Positions 18,001-26,139 are shown, numbered from the stretch's first letter. The stretch is 64,000 nucleotides of DNA from an uncultured Eubacteriales bacterium (GCA_900544545.1 UQVY01000007.1:1-64000), one strand, 5' to 3'. Translations and numbers: made by a program. Notes: a model not told the origin generated them from the sequence alone.

Positions 18001-19077
18001 ATAAGATTCGATATGAGTCTCCTTGCCGAAATGAACGACAGGAAGTACGACAGAACCAACATCGCTTACGCCCTCGCAAAAGACGGTGAATCCGACGGCG
18101 GTCTCAAGAACTTCGACGAAACCACCGGAATCCTTTCCGGCGTTAAATTCGAAAACCTCATCGCAGGCGACAACTTCAACATCAGAATCCTTAAGGATGC
18201 GGACGATAATTACTTCAACGGCGCATTCGCAGACAAGAACGTTGAAAACGATAAGATCGCTTACTGGACCAACGATTCCGCAAACGGCGTTCTCACTTGG
18301 GAACTCGTAGCTGCTGACGCAACGTCCAACGTTGAAAACTACAACTTCGTAGACGCAGATCTCCCCGTAAAGGGCAGCATCACCGTTATCAGAATCACGA
18401 CCGTTAAGTTCGACCTTGCTACCAGAGTTTATAACGGACTCGACGAAGCTAAGATGGACCTCATCACCGGCGAATACTCCGAAGACGGCACCTATATTAC
18501 GGTTGATCCCGCAACTATCCGTGCAATCGAAGGCGCAATCGAAGGCGACCAGCTCACCATCCAGATCAAGGCTGACGGTAAGTACAACGACAAGAACGCC
18601 GCAACCGAAAAAGAAGCTCTGTTCGAAAGCTGGAATATCGTAGGCGAAGACGCAGGCAACTACCTGTTCGGAACCTCCTTCATCCCGGGCGAACTTACTC
18701 CTATGACCACTGTCAAGGGCGTAGGTATGGTCGAAGCCAAGAAGATCGACAGTATAACCATTACCGATTTCAGCGTCGATAAGATCAGAAACGGTAACGC
18801 TATCGCAGATTACAACGAGCTTAACGCCAAGATCGCGGACGGAACCGCAACCGTTACCTTCGTAGGTATCATCGCGGGCGACGATCTGTCCATCATCCTT
18901 ACCGCAAACGGAACTTACGGAAAGCTTAACGAAGAAGGCGTATTCGAACCCGCTTACGTTGAAGGCGACTATCTTGTAAGATACACCCAGAAGAACACCA
19001 CCGGCGCAGACAGAAACAACTACACCGTTGACGGCGTGGACGTTTATGCAAACGGTAAGATTCTTCCCAAGGCATAA
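15070..19077 (+). CDS. large surface lipoprotein with tandem YDG/MBG-type repeats
   Basis: 1335 aa. Residues 1-25 form a lipoprotein signal peptide with lipobox FVGC (Cys25), so it should be lipid-anchored outside the membrane. Residues ~110-320 are helical. From ~325 on, a Y-(D/N)-G-(T/S/L)-type motif recurs near 330, 525, 627, 734, 874, 993, 1119 and 1237, about every 100-130 residues, matching YDG/MBG-like beta-sandwich repeats of bacterial surface proteins. There is no LPxTG, S-layer domain or catalytic motif, so a binding or structural role is inferred. Codons look biased towards GGC, GAC and AAG, as in groEL and ribosomal genes here, suggesting high expression. It has an AGGAGG SD and its own terminator. 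Confidence 0.85.
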   Translation: MKNKIIVSFILVATIIACMFAFVGCQTPATISSTNNGAQVVMEAGETAELPYALNGEMLKSQAITTVVKLGKDVVEIKENKKVEAKKAGTALIEVSLLNNDKADGNVLSIEVLVKNSKAVKSAQDTIGNINIDAAVSGNEEYTKVFDAAKKAWQAKIADCITEEQIAARTKEAQAALQALNAFFSEKEDVKAVISAYTVDRAKETLAARSENYKAEDIDAVLEAKSEEFEALIAKWNAAIEGADNAADLGVILAAMPGEFNAFVNDAEVRVMLKNIVGDYDMKDGDILRQLTDLSDNLGKTDLELQKKIDALIKTVKWQGVVLEQVSKTYTYDGSYHKTESTHDDYFVEYKLDDGTWGANEIGFKDAGTYDIRVGTTLELADGNVTIYAYSSMTILKGVLPTPVWPEITDAFVLFAQLRSIDPNDAKYGGIAGEGSVYDDEGNLYGSRVLGYFRWLEEDRYVEPVNFGGYSLELVPYKYDDAGEIVRDEEGNPVRDENWKILRQLVPVEVKPVYVTVVPKAGQWKNYDGTTATNILYDIEVYEDDARTISVTPSEKLYNYIMNNLEGDLVLENVGGAPAKDAGNWLIEQGTLKATMDAKFYVKYEGRGITYEIKPLVIESAAIDGVMKYYDGTDTASDINKALSAAVVKAYDSEGNLVEAALVAGDVINVSVIGAKYAEKNVHENRPLDLTGATVTYTENGAAMKNYVITGTILEINGTIKARPITAINGRIKTRLYNGTDVAIYTDEEVAARVIKIQNVDAAGELAMTDAVLTAFADMAADDVHVELLANGTYVGENNTGKNVGVNKPIIFNNSEEVTSWQLVGEDAANYVYVGGIGDLDPDKTEKINYVGDIEKLKAADGFVEIVEMEATKEYDGTATLLATQLVKDGDYYKAVFKFLDVEGYEAIRNDELFVTEVTDGPDNVYWDKTNPRSEVGSHFIKIDDAASHMTIGGADADNYDWSDLIAEGTGTITKKTIRFDMSLLAEMNDRKYDRTNIAYALAKDGESDGGLKNFDETTGILSGVKFENLIAGDNFNIRILKDADDNYFNGAFADKNVENDKIAYWTNDSANGVLTWELVAADATSNVENYNFVDADLPVKGSITVIRITTVKFDLATRVYNGLDEAKMDLITGEYSEDGTYITVDPATIRAIEGAIEGDQLTIQIKADGKYNDKNAATEKEALFESWNIVGEDAGNYLFGTSFIPGELTPMTTVKGVGMVEAKKIDSITITDFSVDKIRNGNAIADYNELNAKIADGTATVTFVGIIAGDDLSIILTANGTYGKLNEEGVFEPAYVEGDYLVRYTQKNTTGADRNNYTVDGVDVYANGKILPKA

Positions 19078-19106
19078 CAGTCTCGGTTTTAACCAAATCA
19101 CCCCTG

Positions 19107-19138
19107 AGGGCGGCGGAGAATATCCGCTGCCCTTTTTA
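19107..19138 (+). terminator. terminator after the lipoprotein gene
   Basis: Stem AGGGCGGCGGA / TCCGCTGCCCT (one mismatch), 5-base loop, then TTTTT. Confidence 0.85.
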
Positions 19139-19251
19139 TATTTTCGGAGCATAAATCCCCGATTTGTGCGATTATGCCGAGTCAGGGACGATTATTCGGG
19201 ACGGCTGAGAAAAAAACCTTAAAATAATTGGATTTTTATGGTTAAAAACGT

Positions 19252-19279
19252 TTGACAAATAGATTTTATTGACTATAAT
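19252..19279 (+). promoter_or_regulatory. groESL promoter
   Basis: TTGACA (19252-19257), 16 bp, TATAAT (19274-19279), just upstream of the CIRCE-like operator. Confidence 0.8.
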
Positions 19280-19288
19280 ATAAGACAG

Positions 19289-19315
19289 TTAGCAAATGAA
19301 AAGAATGACTGCTAA
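19289..19315 (+). promoter_or_regulatory. CIRCE-like HrcA operator
   Basis: TTAGCAAAT, a 9-base spacer, GACTGCTAA. The geometry is the 9-9-9 layout of CIRCE and the outer TTAGCA/TGCTAA arms match exactly; the inner three bases of each arm diverge. It sits at the expected transcription start of groESL, the usual place for HrcA repression. Confidence 0.8.
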
Positions 19316-19356
19316 CAATCGACAAAAAACAACGCTAATGCGTACGGAGGTATAAA

Positions 19357-19644
19357 ATGACGTTAAAACCGTTACTCGACAAAGTTGTCGTAAAGGCTTG
19401 CGAAGCCGAAGAAAAAACGCTCGGCGGGATTCTGATTCCCACTGCGGCTAAGGAAAAGCCCGAAATCGCGGAGGTTATCGCGGTCGGTCCGGGCGGACTG
19501 GTAGACGGAAAGCAGGTAGAAATGACCGTTAAGCCGGGGGATAAGGTTCTTTATTCCAAATACGCCGGAAGTCAGTTCAAGATTGACGGTCAGGAAGTTA
19601 CCATCATCAAAGTCGGCGACATTCTCGCGATAGTCAACGACTGA
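19357..19644 (+). CDS. groES: co-chaperonin GroES
   Basis: 95 aa, full length. It begins MTLKPLLDKVVVK, the mobile loop is EEKTLGGILIP, and VIAVGPGG and KVLYSKYAG are conserved. It forms the heptameric lid on GroEL in the cytosol. SD GGAGGT lies 7-8 bases upstream. It is first in the groESL operon, 25 bases before groEL, under the promoter and CIRCE-like element just upstream. Confidence 0.98.
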   Translation: MTLKPLLDKVVVKACEAEEKTLGGILIPTAAKEKPEIAEVIAVGPGGLVDGKQVEMTVKPGDKVLYSKYAGSQFKIDGQEVTIIKVGDILAIVND

Positions 19645-19669
19645 GCAGCAAATCAAGGAGGCAATAATA

Positions 19670-21301
19670 ATGGCTAAACAGATTAAATACGGAGAAGACG
19701 CAAGAAAGGCTCTGGAAAAGGGCGTTGATTCTCTTGCCGATACGGTTAAGATTACATTGGGACCCAAGGGCAGAAACGTAGTCCTTGCCCGTAAATTCGG
19801 AACACCTCTCATCACCAACGACGGCGTTACAATCGCCAAGGAAATAGAACTCGAAGACTCGTTCGAGAATATGGGCGCGCAGATAGTCAAGGAAGTTTCC
19901 ACCAAGACCAACGACGTAGCGGGCGACGGAACGACCACGGCTGTCGTTCTCGCTCAGGAGATTATCCGCGACGGAAGCAGAAACGTAGCTGCGGGCGCAA
20001 ATCCCATTATCCTCAAGAAAGGTATCGACAAGGCCGTTGAAGTTGCGGTCGAGCATCTTAAATCCATCAGCAAGCAGATAGAAGGCAAGAAAGCGATTAT
20101 GCAGGTTGCGGGAATTTCCGCGGGCGACGAAAAGGTCGGCGAGCTTATCAGCGAAGCTATGGAGAAGGTCGGAGCCGAAGGCGTTATCACCGTCGAAGAA
20201 AGCAAGACAATGAAGACCGAGCTTAACGTAGTCGAAGGTATGCAGTTTGACAGAGGTTACGCTTCCCCCTATATGGCTACCGATCTCGAAAAGATGGAAG
20301 CCGTTCTCGACAATCCTCTTATTCTCGTAACCGACAAGAAGATTTCCGTTATTCAGGAACTTCTTCCTCTTCTCGAACAGGTAGTCAAGACGGGCAGAAA
20401 GCTTCTTATAATCGCGGAGGACGTGGAAGGCGAAGCTCTTACGACTCTCGTTCTCAACAAGCTCAGAGGAACCTTTAACTGCGTAGCTGTCAAGGCTCCC
20501 GGATTCGGCGACAGGCGTAAGGAAATGCTCAAGGACATAGCCGTTCTGACTGGCGCGACCGTTATCACCGACGAACTCGGACTTGACCTCAAGGAAGCTA
20601 CTCTCAATATGCTCGGTTCGGCTAAATCGGTCAGAGTAGACAAAGAGAATACCACGATTGTCGACGGCGCGGGCGATAAGGAAGCCATCGGCGACAGAGT
20701 CAGACAAATCAAGAACGCGATTGCGGCGACCACCAGCGAATACGACAAGGAAAAGCTTCAGGAGCGTCTTGCGAAACTCGCGGGCGGCGTAGCCGTCATC
20801 AGCGTAGGCGCGGCTACCGAAGTCGAACTCAAGGAAAAGAAGCTCAGAATCGAGGACGCTCTTGCGGCAACGAGAGCTGCCGTGGAAGAAGGAATCGTTC
20901 CGGGCGGCGGAGTAGCTCTTCTTTCCGCTCTTCCGAAGATCAAGGCCCTTCAGGAAACTCTCGAAGGCGACGAAAGAACGGGCGCGTCGGTTATCGCTGC
21001 GGCTGTTCAGGCTCCCATCAGGCAGATCGCAAGCAACGCCGGTCTTGACGGCAGCGTAATCATCTACAAGGTTCTCAGCGAAAGCAAGGGAATGCCCAAC
21101 TACGGTTACGACGCCCTTAAAGACAGATACGTGGATATGGTTAGCGAAGGCATAATCGATCCTACGAAGGTTACGAGGTCCGCTCTGCAGAACGCCGCAA
21201 GCGTCGCAAGCACTCTTCTTACCACGGAATCGGTCGTCTGCGACCTTCCGGAACCCGCGGCTGCTCCGGCTGCACCCGATATGGGCGGCGGAATGTATTA
21301 A
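19670..21301 (+). CDS. groEL: chaperonin GroEL
   Basis: 543 aa, full length. It has the ATP-binding LGPKGRNVVL and DGTTTA motifs, the apical-domain core, VEEGIVPGGGVALL, and the Gly/Met C-terminus MGGGMY. It is the ATP-driven folding chamber working with GroES. It is transcribed from the heat-shock-type promoter before groES and ends at a strong terminator. Confidence 0.99.
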   Translation: MAKQIKYGEDARKALEKGVDSLADTVKITLGPKGRNVVLARKFGTPLITNDGVTIAKEIELEDSFENMGAQIVKEVSTKTNDVAGDGTTTAVVLAQEIIRDGSRNVAAGANPIILKKGIDKAVEVAVEHLKSISKQIEGKKAIMQVAGISAGDEKVGELISEAMEKVGAEGVITVEESKTMKTELNVVEGMQFDRGYASPYMATDLEKMEAVLDNPLILVTDKKISVIQELLPLLEQVVKTGRKLLIIAEDVEGEALTTLVLNKLRGTFNCVAVKAPGFGDRRKEMLKDIAVLTGATVITDELGLDLKEATLNMLGSAKSVRVDKENTTIVDGAGDKEAIGDRVRQIKNAIAATTSEYDKEKLQERLAKLAGGVAVISVGAATEVELKEKKLRIEDALAATRAAVEEGIVPGGGVALLSALPKIKALQETLEGDERTGASVIAAAVQAPIRQIASNAGLDGSVIIYKVLSESKGMPNYGYDALKDRYVDMVSEGIIDPTKVTRSALQNAASVASTLLTTESVVCDLPEPAAAPAAPDMGGGMY

Positions 21302-21354
21302 GACTTTGAAAACAAGCTTCCCGCTTTACGACTCAAAGACAAAACGAATCATAG

Positions 21355-21389
21355 GCTCTTCCCGATTTTCTTCGGGAGGAGCTTTTTTT
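21355..21389 (+). terminator. terminator after groEL
   Basis: Stem GCTCTTCCCGA / TTCGGGAGGAGC followed by seven T residues. Confidence 0.9.
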
Positions 21390-21442
21390 CGAGGAAAATC
21401 CGTAATGAACGAAAAATCAGGGGATAATTAATTTATTAAGCC

Positions 21443-21471
21443 TTGAAAAAAGTCGGAAGATATAGTATAAT
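21443..21471 (+). promoter_or_regulatory. promoter of the LysR gene
   Basis: TTGAAA (21443-21448), 17 bp, TATAAT (21466-21471). Confidence 0.75.
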
Positions 21472-21507
21472 AGTTACAAGAGGCACGATTGCCCGAAGGA
21501 GCGGATA

Positions 21508-22437
21508 ATGAATATAGTTTACCTTAAATACGCGATAACGATAGCCAAAGCCGGCTCTCTCAGCAAAGCCGCGGAGGAGCTTTTTATCGCGCAGCCCAAT
21601 CTTTCCCGCGCGGTCAAGGAGCTTGAAAGGGAGCTGGGTATAACGATTTTCGACAGAAATTCCAAGGGCATCACGCTTACCGAAGACGGAGAGAGACTAA
21701 TCGGTCAGGGAAGGAAGATTCTCGAGCAAATCGAAGAGGTCGAGGAGGAATTCCGTGAAAAACGCGGAAAGAAAACGGTTTTTTCGATTTCGGTGCCGAG
21801 GGCGGATTATATCGCCAAAGCTTTCGGGGCTTTTTCGATGATTTTCGGCGGAGAGGAAGGTTTCGACGCGGTTTTCAAGGAAACGGGAACGATTCAGGCG
21901 ATTGCGAACGTTCTCGAGAAGTCCTATAAGCTCGGAATCGTGCGTTATCCGTCGGAAAAGGACAGGTATTTCAAGGATATGATAGAGGGCAAGAACCTTG
22001 CCTGGGAGCTTATCACGGAATTCAGGCACGTAGTCGTTATGCGGAAGGATTCTCCGCTTGCCGAGCTTGACGAAATAAGCTTTTCTGACCTTGAAAATTA
22101 TATCGAAGTAGTCTATCCCGACTCGTTTGCGCCTTCGGGAGCTGTTTCCGAATCGGGAAGGGAATCTCAGAGCGGCGGTTTCAGCCGTCGGATTCCGGTC
22201 TACGACAGAGCGAGTATGATAGAGATTCTCGAAACCAATTACGAAGCTTTCGCGTGGGCGTCCCCTATGAGCGTGGAATCCCTCGAGCGATACGGATTCG
22301 TGCAGAAGAGATGCGCGGGCGGCGACGAATTGTACAAAGACGTCCTCGTTTATCGCAAGCAATACAGATTCTCCCGATTCGATAAGGCTTTTCTTACCGA
22401 ACTTTGCGCCTCGAAGAGGAAGATTATCGACGGATGA
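21508..22437 (+). CDS. LysR-family transcriptional regulator
   Basis: 309 aa. The first 60 residues form the winged helix-turn-helix (AGSLSKAAEELFIAQPNLSR, then ELGITIFDR and LTEDGERL). The rest is the periplasmic-binding-protein-like effector domain. LysR proteins usually control a divergent neighbour, but here groEL is upstream in the same direction and rex downstream, so the target is not evident. SD AAGGAG lies upstream. A TATATC/GATATA palindrome (22454-22471) lies just after the stop. Confidence 0.9.
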   Translation: MNIVYLKYAITIAKAGSLSKAAEELFIAQPNLSRAVKELERELGITIFDRNSKGITLTEDGERLIGQGRKILEQIEEVEEEFREKRGKKTVFSISVPRADYIAKAFGAFSMIFGGEEGFDAVFKETGTIQAIANVLEKSYKLGIVRYPSEKDRYFKDMIEGKNLAWELITEFRHVVVMRKDSPLAELDEISFSDLENYIEVVYPDSFAPSGAVSESGRESQSGGFSRRIPVYDRASMIEILETNYEAFAWASPMSVESLERYGFVQKRCAGGDELYKDVLVYRKQYRFSRFDKAFLTELCASKRKIIDG

Positions 22438-22546
22438 TCGATATCCGCCGCAATATATCTTTTTTGATATAGCCGTATAGAAAAAGGGTATTTTATTATT
22501 TCCGTTCTTAATGATATAATGTTATCAATAAAAACGGAGCGATACT

Positions 22547-23164
22547 ATGAACGGCAGAAATATACCAAAATCAGTAACGGCAAGACTTCCCGTATACCTG
22601 CATTTTCTCAAAAGTCTTAAAACAAGCGAGAACAGGACGATATCTTCCTCCACGATAGCGAGAGCTTTGGGTTTGGGCGAGGTTCAGGTCCGGAAGGATC
22701 TGGCTCTCGTGAGCGGAACGGGAAGGCCCAAAATCGGCTATTATCTCAGCGAGCTTATTCCGAGTCTCGAAGAAACTCTCGGGAGCGGAAATCCCACCAA
22801 CGCAGTCATTGCGGGGGCGGGGAAACTCGGGCGTGCGCTTTTGTCCTACGACGGGTTCGCCGAATACGGGCTCAACGTAATGGCTGCCTTCGATAAGGAC
22901 GGGGAATGTCCGTGCGACGAAGGCAAGCTGATATATCCGATATGCGGGCTTAAGGATTATTGCATAAAAAACAACGTAAAAATAGGCATTATCACCGTTC
23001 CGGAGAAGGAAGCGCAGGACGTCTGCGACCTTTTCGTGGAAAGCGGTGCGGATGCGATCTGGAACTTTGCTCCCGTAAGGCTCGAAGTTCCCGCTACGGT
23101 CAGAGTCAAGAACGAGAATATGGCTGCGTCGCTTGCGGTCTTATCGGCGGGACTGTCCGTATAG
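22547..23164 (+). CDS. rex: redox-sensing transcriptional repressor Rex
   Basis: 205 aa, family length. The N-terminal winged helix includes LGEVQVRKDLALVSGTGRPK; the Rossmann domain has AGAGKLGRAL (residues ~89-98) for NAD(H). Rex releases DNA when NADH/NAD+ rises and typically controls fermentative and hydrogenase genes. Here it lies directly upstream of the hydrogenase operon and may be cotranscribed with it. A TATAAT (22515-22520) with a poor -35 lies before it. I found no clear Rex box in the upstream gap. Confidence 0.95.
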   Translation: MNGRNIPKSVTARLPVYLHFLKSLKTSENRTISSSTIARALGLGEVQVRKDLALVSGTGRPKIGYYLSELIPSLEETLGSGNPTNAVIAGAGKLGRALLSYDGFAEYGLNVMAAFDKDGECPCDEGKLIYPICGLKDYCIKNNVKIGIITVPEKEAQDVCDLFVESGADAIWNFAPVRLEVPATVRVKNENMAASLAVLSAGLSV

Positions 23165-23200
23165 GGAGGAGGTCCGGATTGCGCGTCAAGGAGGCTCGTT

Positions 23201-23932
23201 ATGAATCTGGACAGAGTAATTGCCGTCAGGACCAACAGAACGGTCTATAAGGACGGCGAAGACTGCATAAAGGTGTTTTGTCAGGGTTATCCCAAGGACG
23301 AAGTGCTGAGCGAGGCTTTTTACAGGGCTTTGGCCGAAAAAGCGGGGCTTCCCGTCCCTAAATTGAAGGAAGTCACGACGGTCGAAGGGAAATGGGCGAT
23401 TGTTTCGGAGTATATCGCGGGCAAATCCATGAGTCGGCTTATCTCCGAGCAGCCCGAAAGAAGGAGCGAGCTTTTAAAGGAGCTTGTCCGTCTTCAGAAG
23501 GAGATTCTCGGTAAAGACGGCGCGCTTCTTCCGCGACTTAACGACAGGCTCAGGGGTTGTCTTCTGCGGGCGGAGCTTGAAGCCACGCGGAAGTACGGGC
23601 TTCTTATGAAGCTTCTCGAAATGCCTTACGAAACGCACTTGTGTCACGGGGACATATGTCCTTCCAACGTTATCGTTTCGGATAAAGGAATGTACGTCAT
23701 CGATTGGCACAACGCCGCGTCCGGGAGTGCGTTTGCGGACGCTGCAACGGTCTATCTGCATTTCCTGTTGCATCGTCAGAATCAATGCGCGGAAGAGTAT
23801 CTGGAGCTTTTTGCCGGAGGGGAGGCGGATTCGGTTCTCGGATGGGTACCGATAGTCGCCGCCGCAAGTTCGGCGGAAAGCAACTTTCAGGAGAGGGAAA
23901 GGCTTCTCTCTTTAGTCAACGCAGTCGAATAA
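23201..23932 (+). CDS. APH/choline-kinase-fold phosphotransferase
   Basis: 243 aa, small protein-kinase-like phosphotransferase. The Brenner-type catalytic block HGDICPSN (His149, Asp151, Asn156) and the metal-binding VIDWHNA (Asp168) are present, as is an N-terminal lobe with the VYKDGEDCIKVF lysine strand. It could phosphorylate a small molecule such as a choline, fructosamine or aminoglycoside-like substrate; none can be named. It sits between rex and hydrogenase genes, 18 bases before the next start, so it is probably part of that operon. A resistance role is not supported by context. Confidence 0.75.
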   Translation: MNLDRVIAVRTNRTVYKDGEDCIKVFCQGYPKDEVLSEAFYRALAEKAGLPVPKLKEVTTVEGKWAIVSEYIAGKSMSRLISEQPERRSELLKELVRLQKEILGKDGALLPRLNDRLRGCLLRAELEATRKYGLLMKLLEMPYETHLCHGDICPSNVIVSDKGMYVIDWHNAASGSAFADAATVYLHFLLHRQNQCAEEYLELFAGGEADSVLGWVPIVAAASSAESNFQERERLLSLVNAVE

Positions 23933-23950
23933 AATAAAGGAGTTAAAAAT

Positions 23951-24196
23951 ATGTTGAAAGTCACTGTATGTATCGGAAGTTCCTGTCACATAAAGGGTTC
24001 CCGACAGGTTGTCGAAGAGCTTCAGAATCTTATAGCCGAAAAGGGGCTTAAAGACAAGATCGATCTCGGAGGCACTTTCTGTATGGGAAAATGTCAGCTC
24101 GGCGTATGCGTAACGGTAGGCGACGACTTTTTCTCGGTCAGTCCCGAAACCGTGAGGGAATTTTTTGAGAAGGAAGTCCTTCCGAGGGTTTCGTAA
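23951..24196 (+). CDS. thioredoxin-like [2Fe-2S] ferredoxin (first copy)
   Basis: 81 aa, NuoE/HydC-like thioredoxin-fold ferredoxin domain. Cluster ligands are Cys7, Cys12, Cys44 and Cys48 (CIGSSC ... CMGKC), the C-x4-C/C-x3-C pattern of this family. It would carry one electron to or from the hydrogenases encoded downstream. Its stop overlaps the start of a paralogue by one base (TAATG). There is no NuoF/HydB flavoprotein partner in the operon. Confidence 0.88.
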   Translation: MLKVTVCIGSSCHIKGSRQVVEELQNLIAEKGLKDKIDLGGTFCMGKCQLGVCVTVGDDFFSVSPETVREFFEKEVLPRVS

Positions 24197-24462
24197 TGGT
24201 TACGGTTCAGGTATGCGTAGGAAGCTCCTGTCATCTGAAAGGCTCCGAGGAGATCGTAGGTCTTCTCGAAAAGAGCGTCAAGGACAATAATCTTGAGGAC
24301 AAGATAGCGTTGGTCGGCTGTTTCTGTGCGGGCAGGTGCAACAGAATAGGCGTTACGGTCATCGTCAACGACGCCGTTTACGCGGGCATAACCGTCGATA
24401 ATTTCAGCGAATTCTGGACCGACAAGATAATGGGCGCGGTCAAAGCCGCCGAGGGGGAATAA
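24196..24462 (+). CDS. thioredoxin-like [2Fe-2S] ferredoxin (second copy)
   Basis: 88 aa, paralogue of the preceding gene: same start (VCVGSSCHLKGSEEIV) and the same ligand spacing, Cys7, Cys12, Cys44, Cys48, with an extra Cys42. The C-terminal halves diverge, so this looks like an old tandem duplication with possible division of labour. It is translationally coupled to the first copy and is followed after 3 bases by the sensory hydrogenase gene. Confidence 0.88.
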   Translation: MVTVQVCVGSSCHLKGSEEIVGLLEKSVKDNNLEDKIALVGCFCAGRCNRIGVTVIVNDAVYAGITVDNFSEFWTDKIMGAVKAAEGE

Positions 24463-24465
24463 GCT

Positions 24466-26139
24466 ATGACGAGTTGTCTTACACTGAAGAAATCCAATTG
24501 TAAAAACTGCTACAAATGTATAAGGCATTGTCCGGTCAAATCCATAAGGTTCACCGCCAATCAGGCTCATATAATAGGCGACGAATGCGTTCTCTGCGGA
24601 CAGTGTTTCGTAGTCTGTCCCCAGAACGCCAAGGAAATCTCCAGCGAAACGGAAAAGGTCAAGGTTCTTCTGCAATCCGGTTCTCCGGTAGTCGTAAGTC
24701 TTGCGCCTTCTTTTATCGCCAATTACGACGGGATAGGCATAAACGGAATGAAAGCCGCGCTCAAAAAGCTCGGTTTTTACGACGTGGAAGAAACCGCAAT
24801 CGGCGCGACGATAGTCAAAACCGAATACGAGCGTATTCTTTCCGAGCATCAGAAGGATATAGTTATTTCCTCCTGCTGTCATTCGGTGAATCTTCTTATC
24901 CAGAAGTATTTCCCATCCGAGCTTCAGTATCTTGCGGACGTACTTTCGCCGATGCAGGCTCACGCGGAGGACATAAAGAAGCGGATTCCGGGCGCGAAGG
25001 TGGTTTTCATCGGACCGTGCGTCGCGAAGAAGGACGAAGCCGAGGCTTATTCCGGCTATGCGGACGCGGTTCTGACCTACGAGGACCTTGCTTTGTGGCT
25101 TAAAGAAGCCAAGATTTCGCTCGTTCCGGATATGGACGATACCGAAGAGAGCCGCGCGCGATTCTTCCCGACCACGGGCGGAATACTCAAGACTATGGCT
25201 AAGGATCCGGAATACACCTATATGGCGATAGAGGGAATGGAAAACTGCATAGCCGCCCTCAAGGACATAGAGAGCAAGAGGATTCACAGATGCTTTATCG
25301 AGATGTCCGCCTGCATAGGCAGCTGCGTAGGAGGTCCGGTAATGGAGAAATTCCACAGAAGTCCGGTGAGGGATTACGCGGCGGTTTCGAGATACGCGGG
25401 AGAGAAGGATTTCCGGGTCGATCAGCCCTCTGCGGACGACGTAAGAAAGACCTTCAAGGTAATCGATACCCGCGCGGATTATCCCACGGAAGCCGAAATA
25501 ACCGAGATTCTTAAAAAGATGGGCAAAACCAGACACGAAGACGAACTTAACTGCGGTTCCTGCGGTTACAATACGTGTCGCGAGAAGGCGGTCGCCATTT
25601 ATCAGGGCAAGGCTGAGATATCTATGTGTCTGCCCTACCTTAAAGAGAAGGCGGAGAGTTTCTCCGACTGCATAGTCAACAACACCCCCAACGGCCTTAT
25701 CGTGCTCAACGAGAATCTCGAAGTCCAGCAAATCAACGCGGCTGCGCGGAAGATACTGAATATCCGCTCCGCTTCGGACGTTCTGGGCGACGGAGTAGTC
25801 CGTATTCTCGACACGGAGATTTTTACGAGGGTGCTTAATTCCAGGCGCAGCGTGAGAAACGAAAGGACGTATCTTGCGGAATACAAGAAATACGTCGAGC
25901 AAACCGTCGTTTACGACGGAACGTATCATCTTCTCGTCTGTATTATGCGCGACATAACCGACGAGGAAAACGAGAGAGAAAAGAAGGAAAGCATTTCCCA
26001 TCAGACGGTTGAAGTTGCCGATAAGGTAGTCGAGAAGCAGATGCGTATCGTACAGGAAATCGCGTCGCTGCTCGGAGAAACGGCGGCGGAAACCAAGATA
26101 GCTCTGACCAAGCTGAAGGAGTCCATTTCCGATGAATGA
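24466..26139 (+). CDS. sensory [FeFe]-hydrogenase with PAS domain (HydS-like, group C)
   Basis: 557 aa. Domains in order: two [4Fe-4S] ferredoxin clusters (Cys12/15/18/22 and 41/44/47/51); the H-cluster domain with L1 SSCCHS (Cys137/138), L2 GPCVAKKDE (Cys185) and L3 SACIGSCVGG (Cys283/287); a four-Cys Fe-S motif (Cys363/366/371/388); a PAS domain (~398-510); and a C-terminal helix. This is the layout of putative H2-sensing hydrogenases, which signal through an attached or neighbouring output. L1 and L3 deviate from catalytic enzymes (TSCCP and ACPGGC). The stop overlaps the next gene, a phosphatase, by 8 bases, suggesting stoichiometric partners. Confidence 0.9.
   Translation: MTSCLTLKKSNCKNCYKCIRHCPVKSIRFTANQAHIIGDECVLCGQCFVVCPQNAKEISSETEKVKVLLQSGSPVVVSLAPSFIANYDGIGINGMKAALKKLGFYDVEETAIGATIVKTEYERILSEHQKDIVISSCCHSVNLLIQKYFPSELQYLADVLSPMQAHAEDIKKRIPGAKVVFIGPCVAKKDEAEAYSGYADAVLTYEDLALWLKEAKISLVPDMDDTEESRARFFPTTGGILKTMAKDPEYTYMAIEGMENCIAALKDIESKRIHRCFIEMSACIGSCVGGPVMEKFHRSPVRDYAAVSRYAGEKDFRVDQPSADDVRKTFKVIDTRADYPTEAEITEILKKMGKTRHEDELNCGSCGYNTCREKAVAIYQGKAEISMCLPYLKEKAESFSDCIVNNTPNGLIVLNENLEVQQINAAARKILNIRSASDVLGDGVVRILDTEIFTRVLNSRRSVRNERTYLAEYKKYVEQTVVYDGTYHLLVCIMRDITDEENEREKKESISHQTVEVADKVVEKQMRIVQEIASLLGETAAETKIALTKLKESISDE

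Noticed and set aside
15064..19152. Continuous 1362-codon open frame on the strand opposite the large lipoprotein gene
   Set aside because: It mirrors the codon bias of the sense gene (rare TTA/CTA/TCA in sense). The product has no domain or signal, while the sense frame has an SD, lipobox and repeats.
22438..22546. Rex-binding site upstream of rex
   Set aside because: No TTGTGA/TCACAA or TTGTTAA/TTAACAA arms; the TATATC/GATATA palindrome does not fit the Rex consensus.
23201..23932. Antibiotic-resistance aminoglycoside phosphotransferase
   Set aside because: Fold and catalytic residues match the superfamily, but the gene is embedded in a hydrogenase operon and resembles no resistance subgroup I can name.
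24094..26001. 635-codon open frame antisense to the sensory hydrogenase
   Set aside because: The sense strand encodes all H-cluster motifs; the antisense product is low-information.
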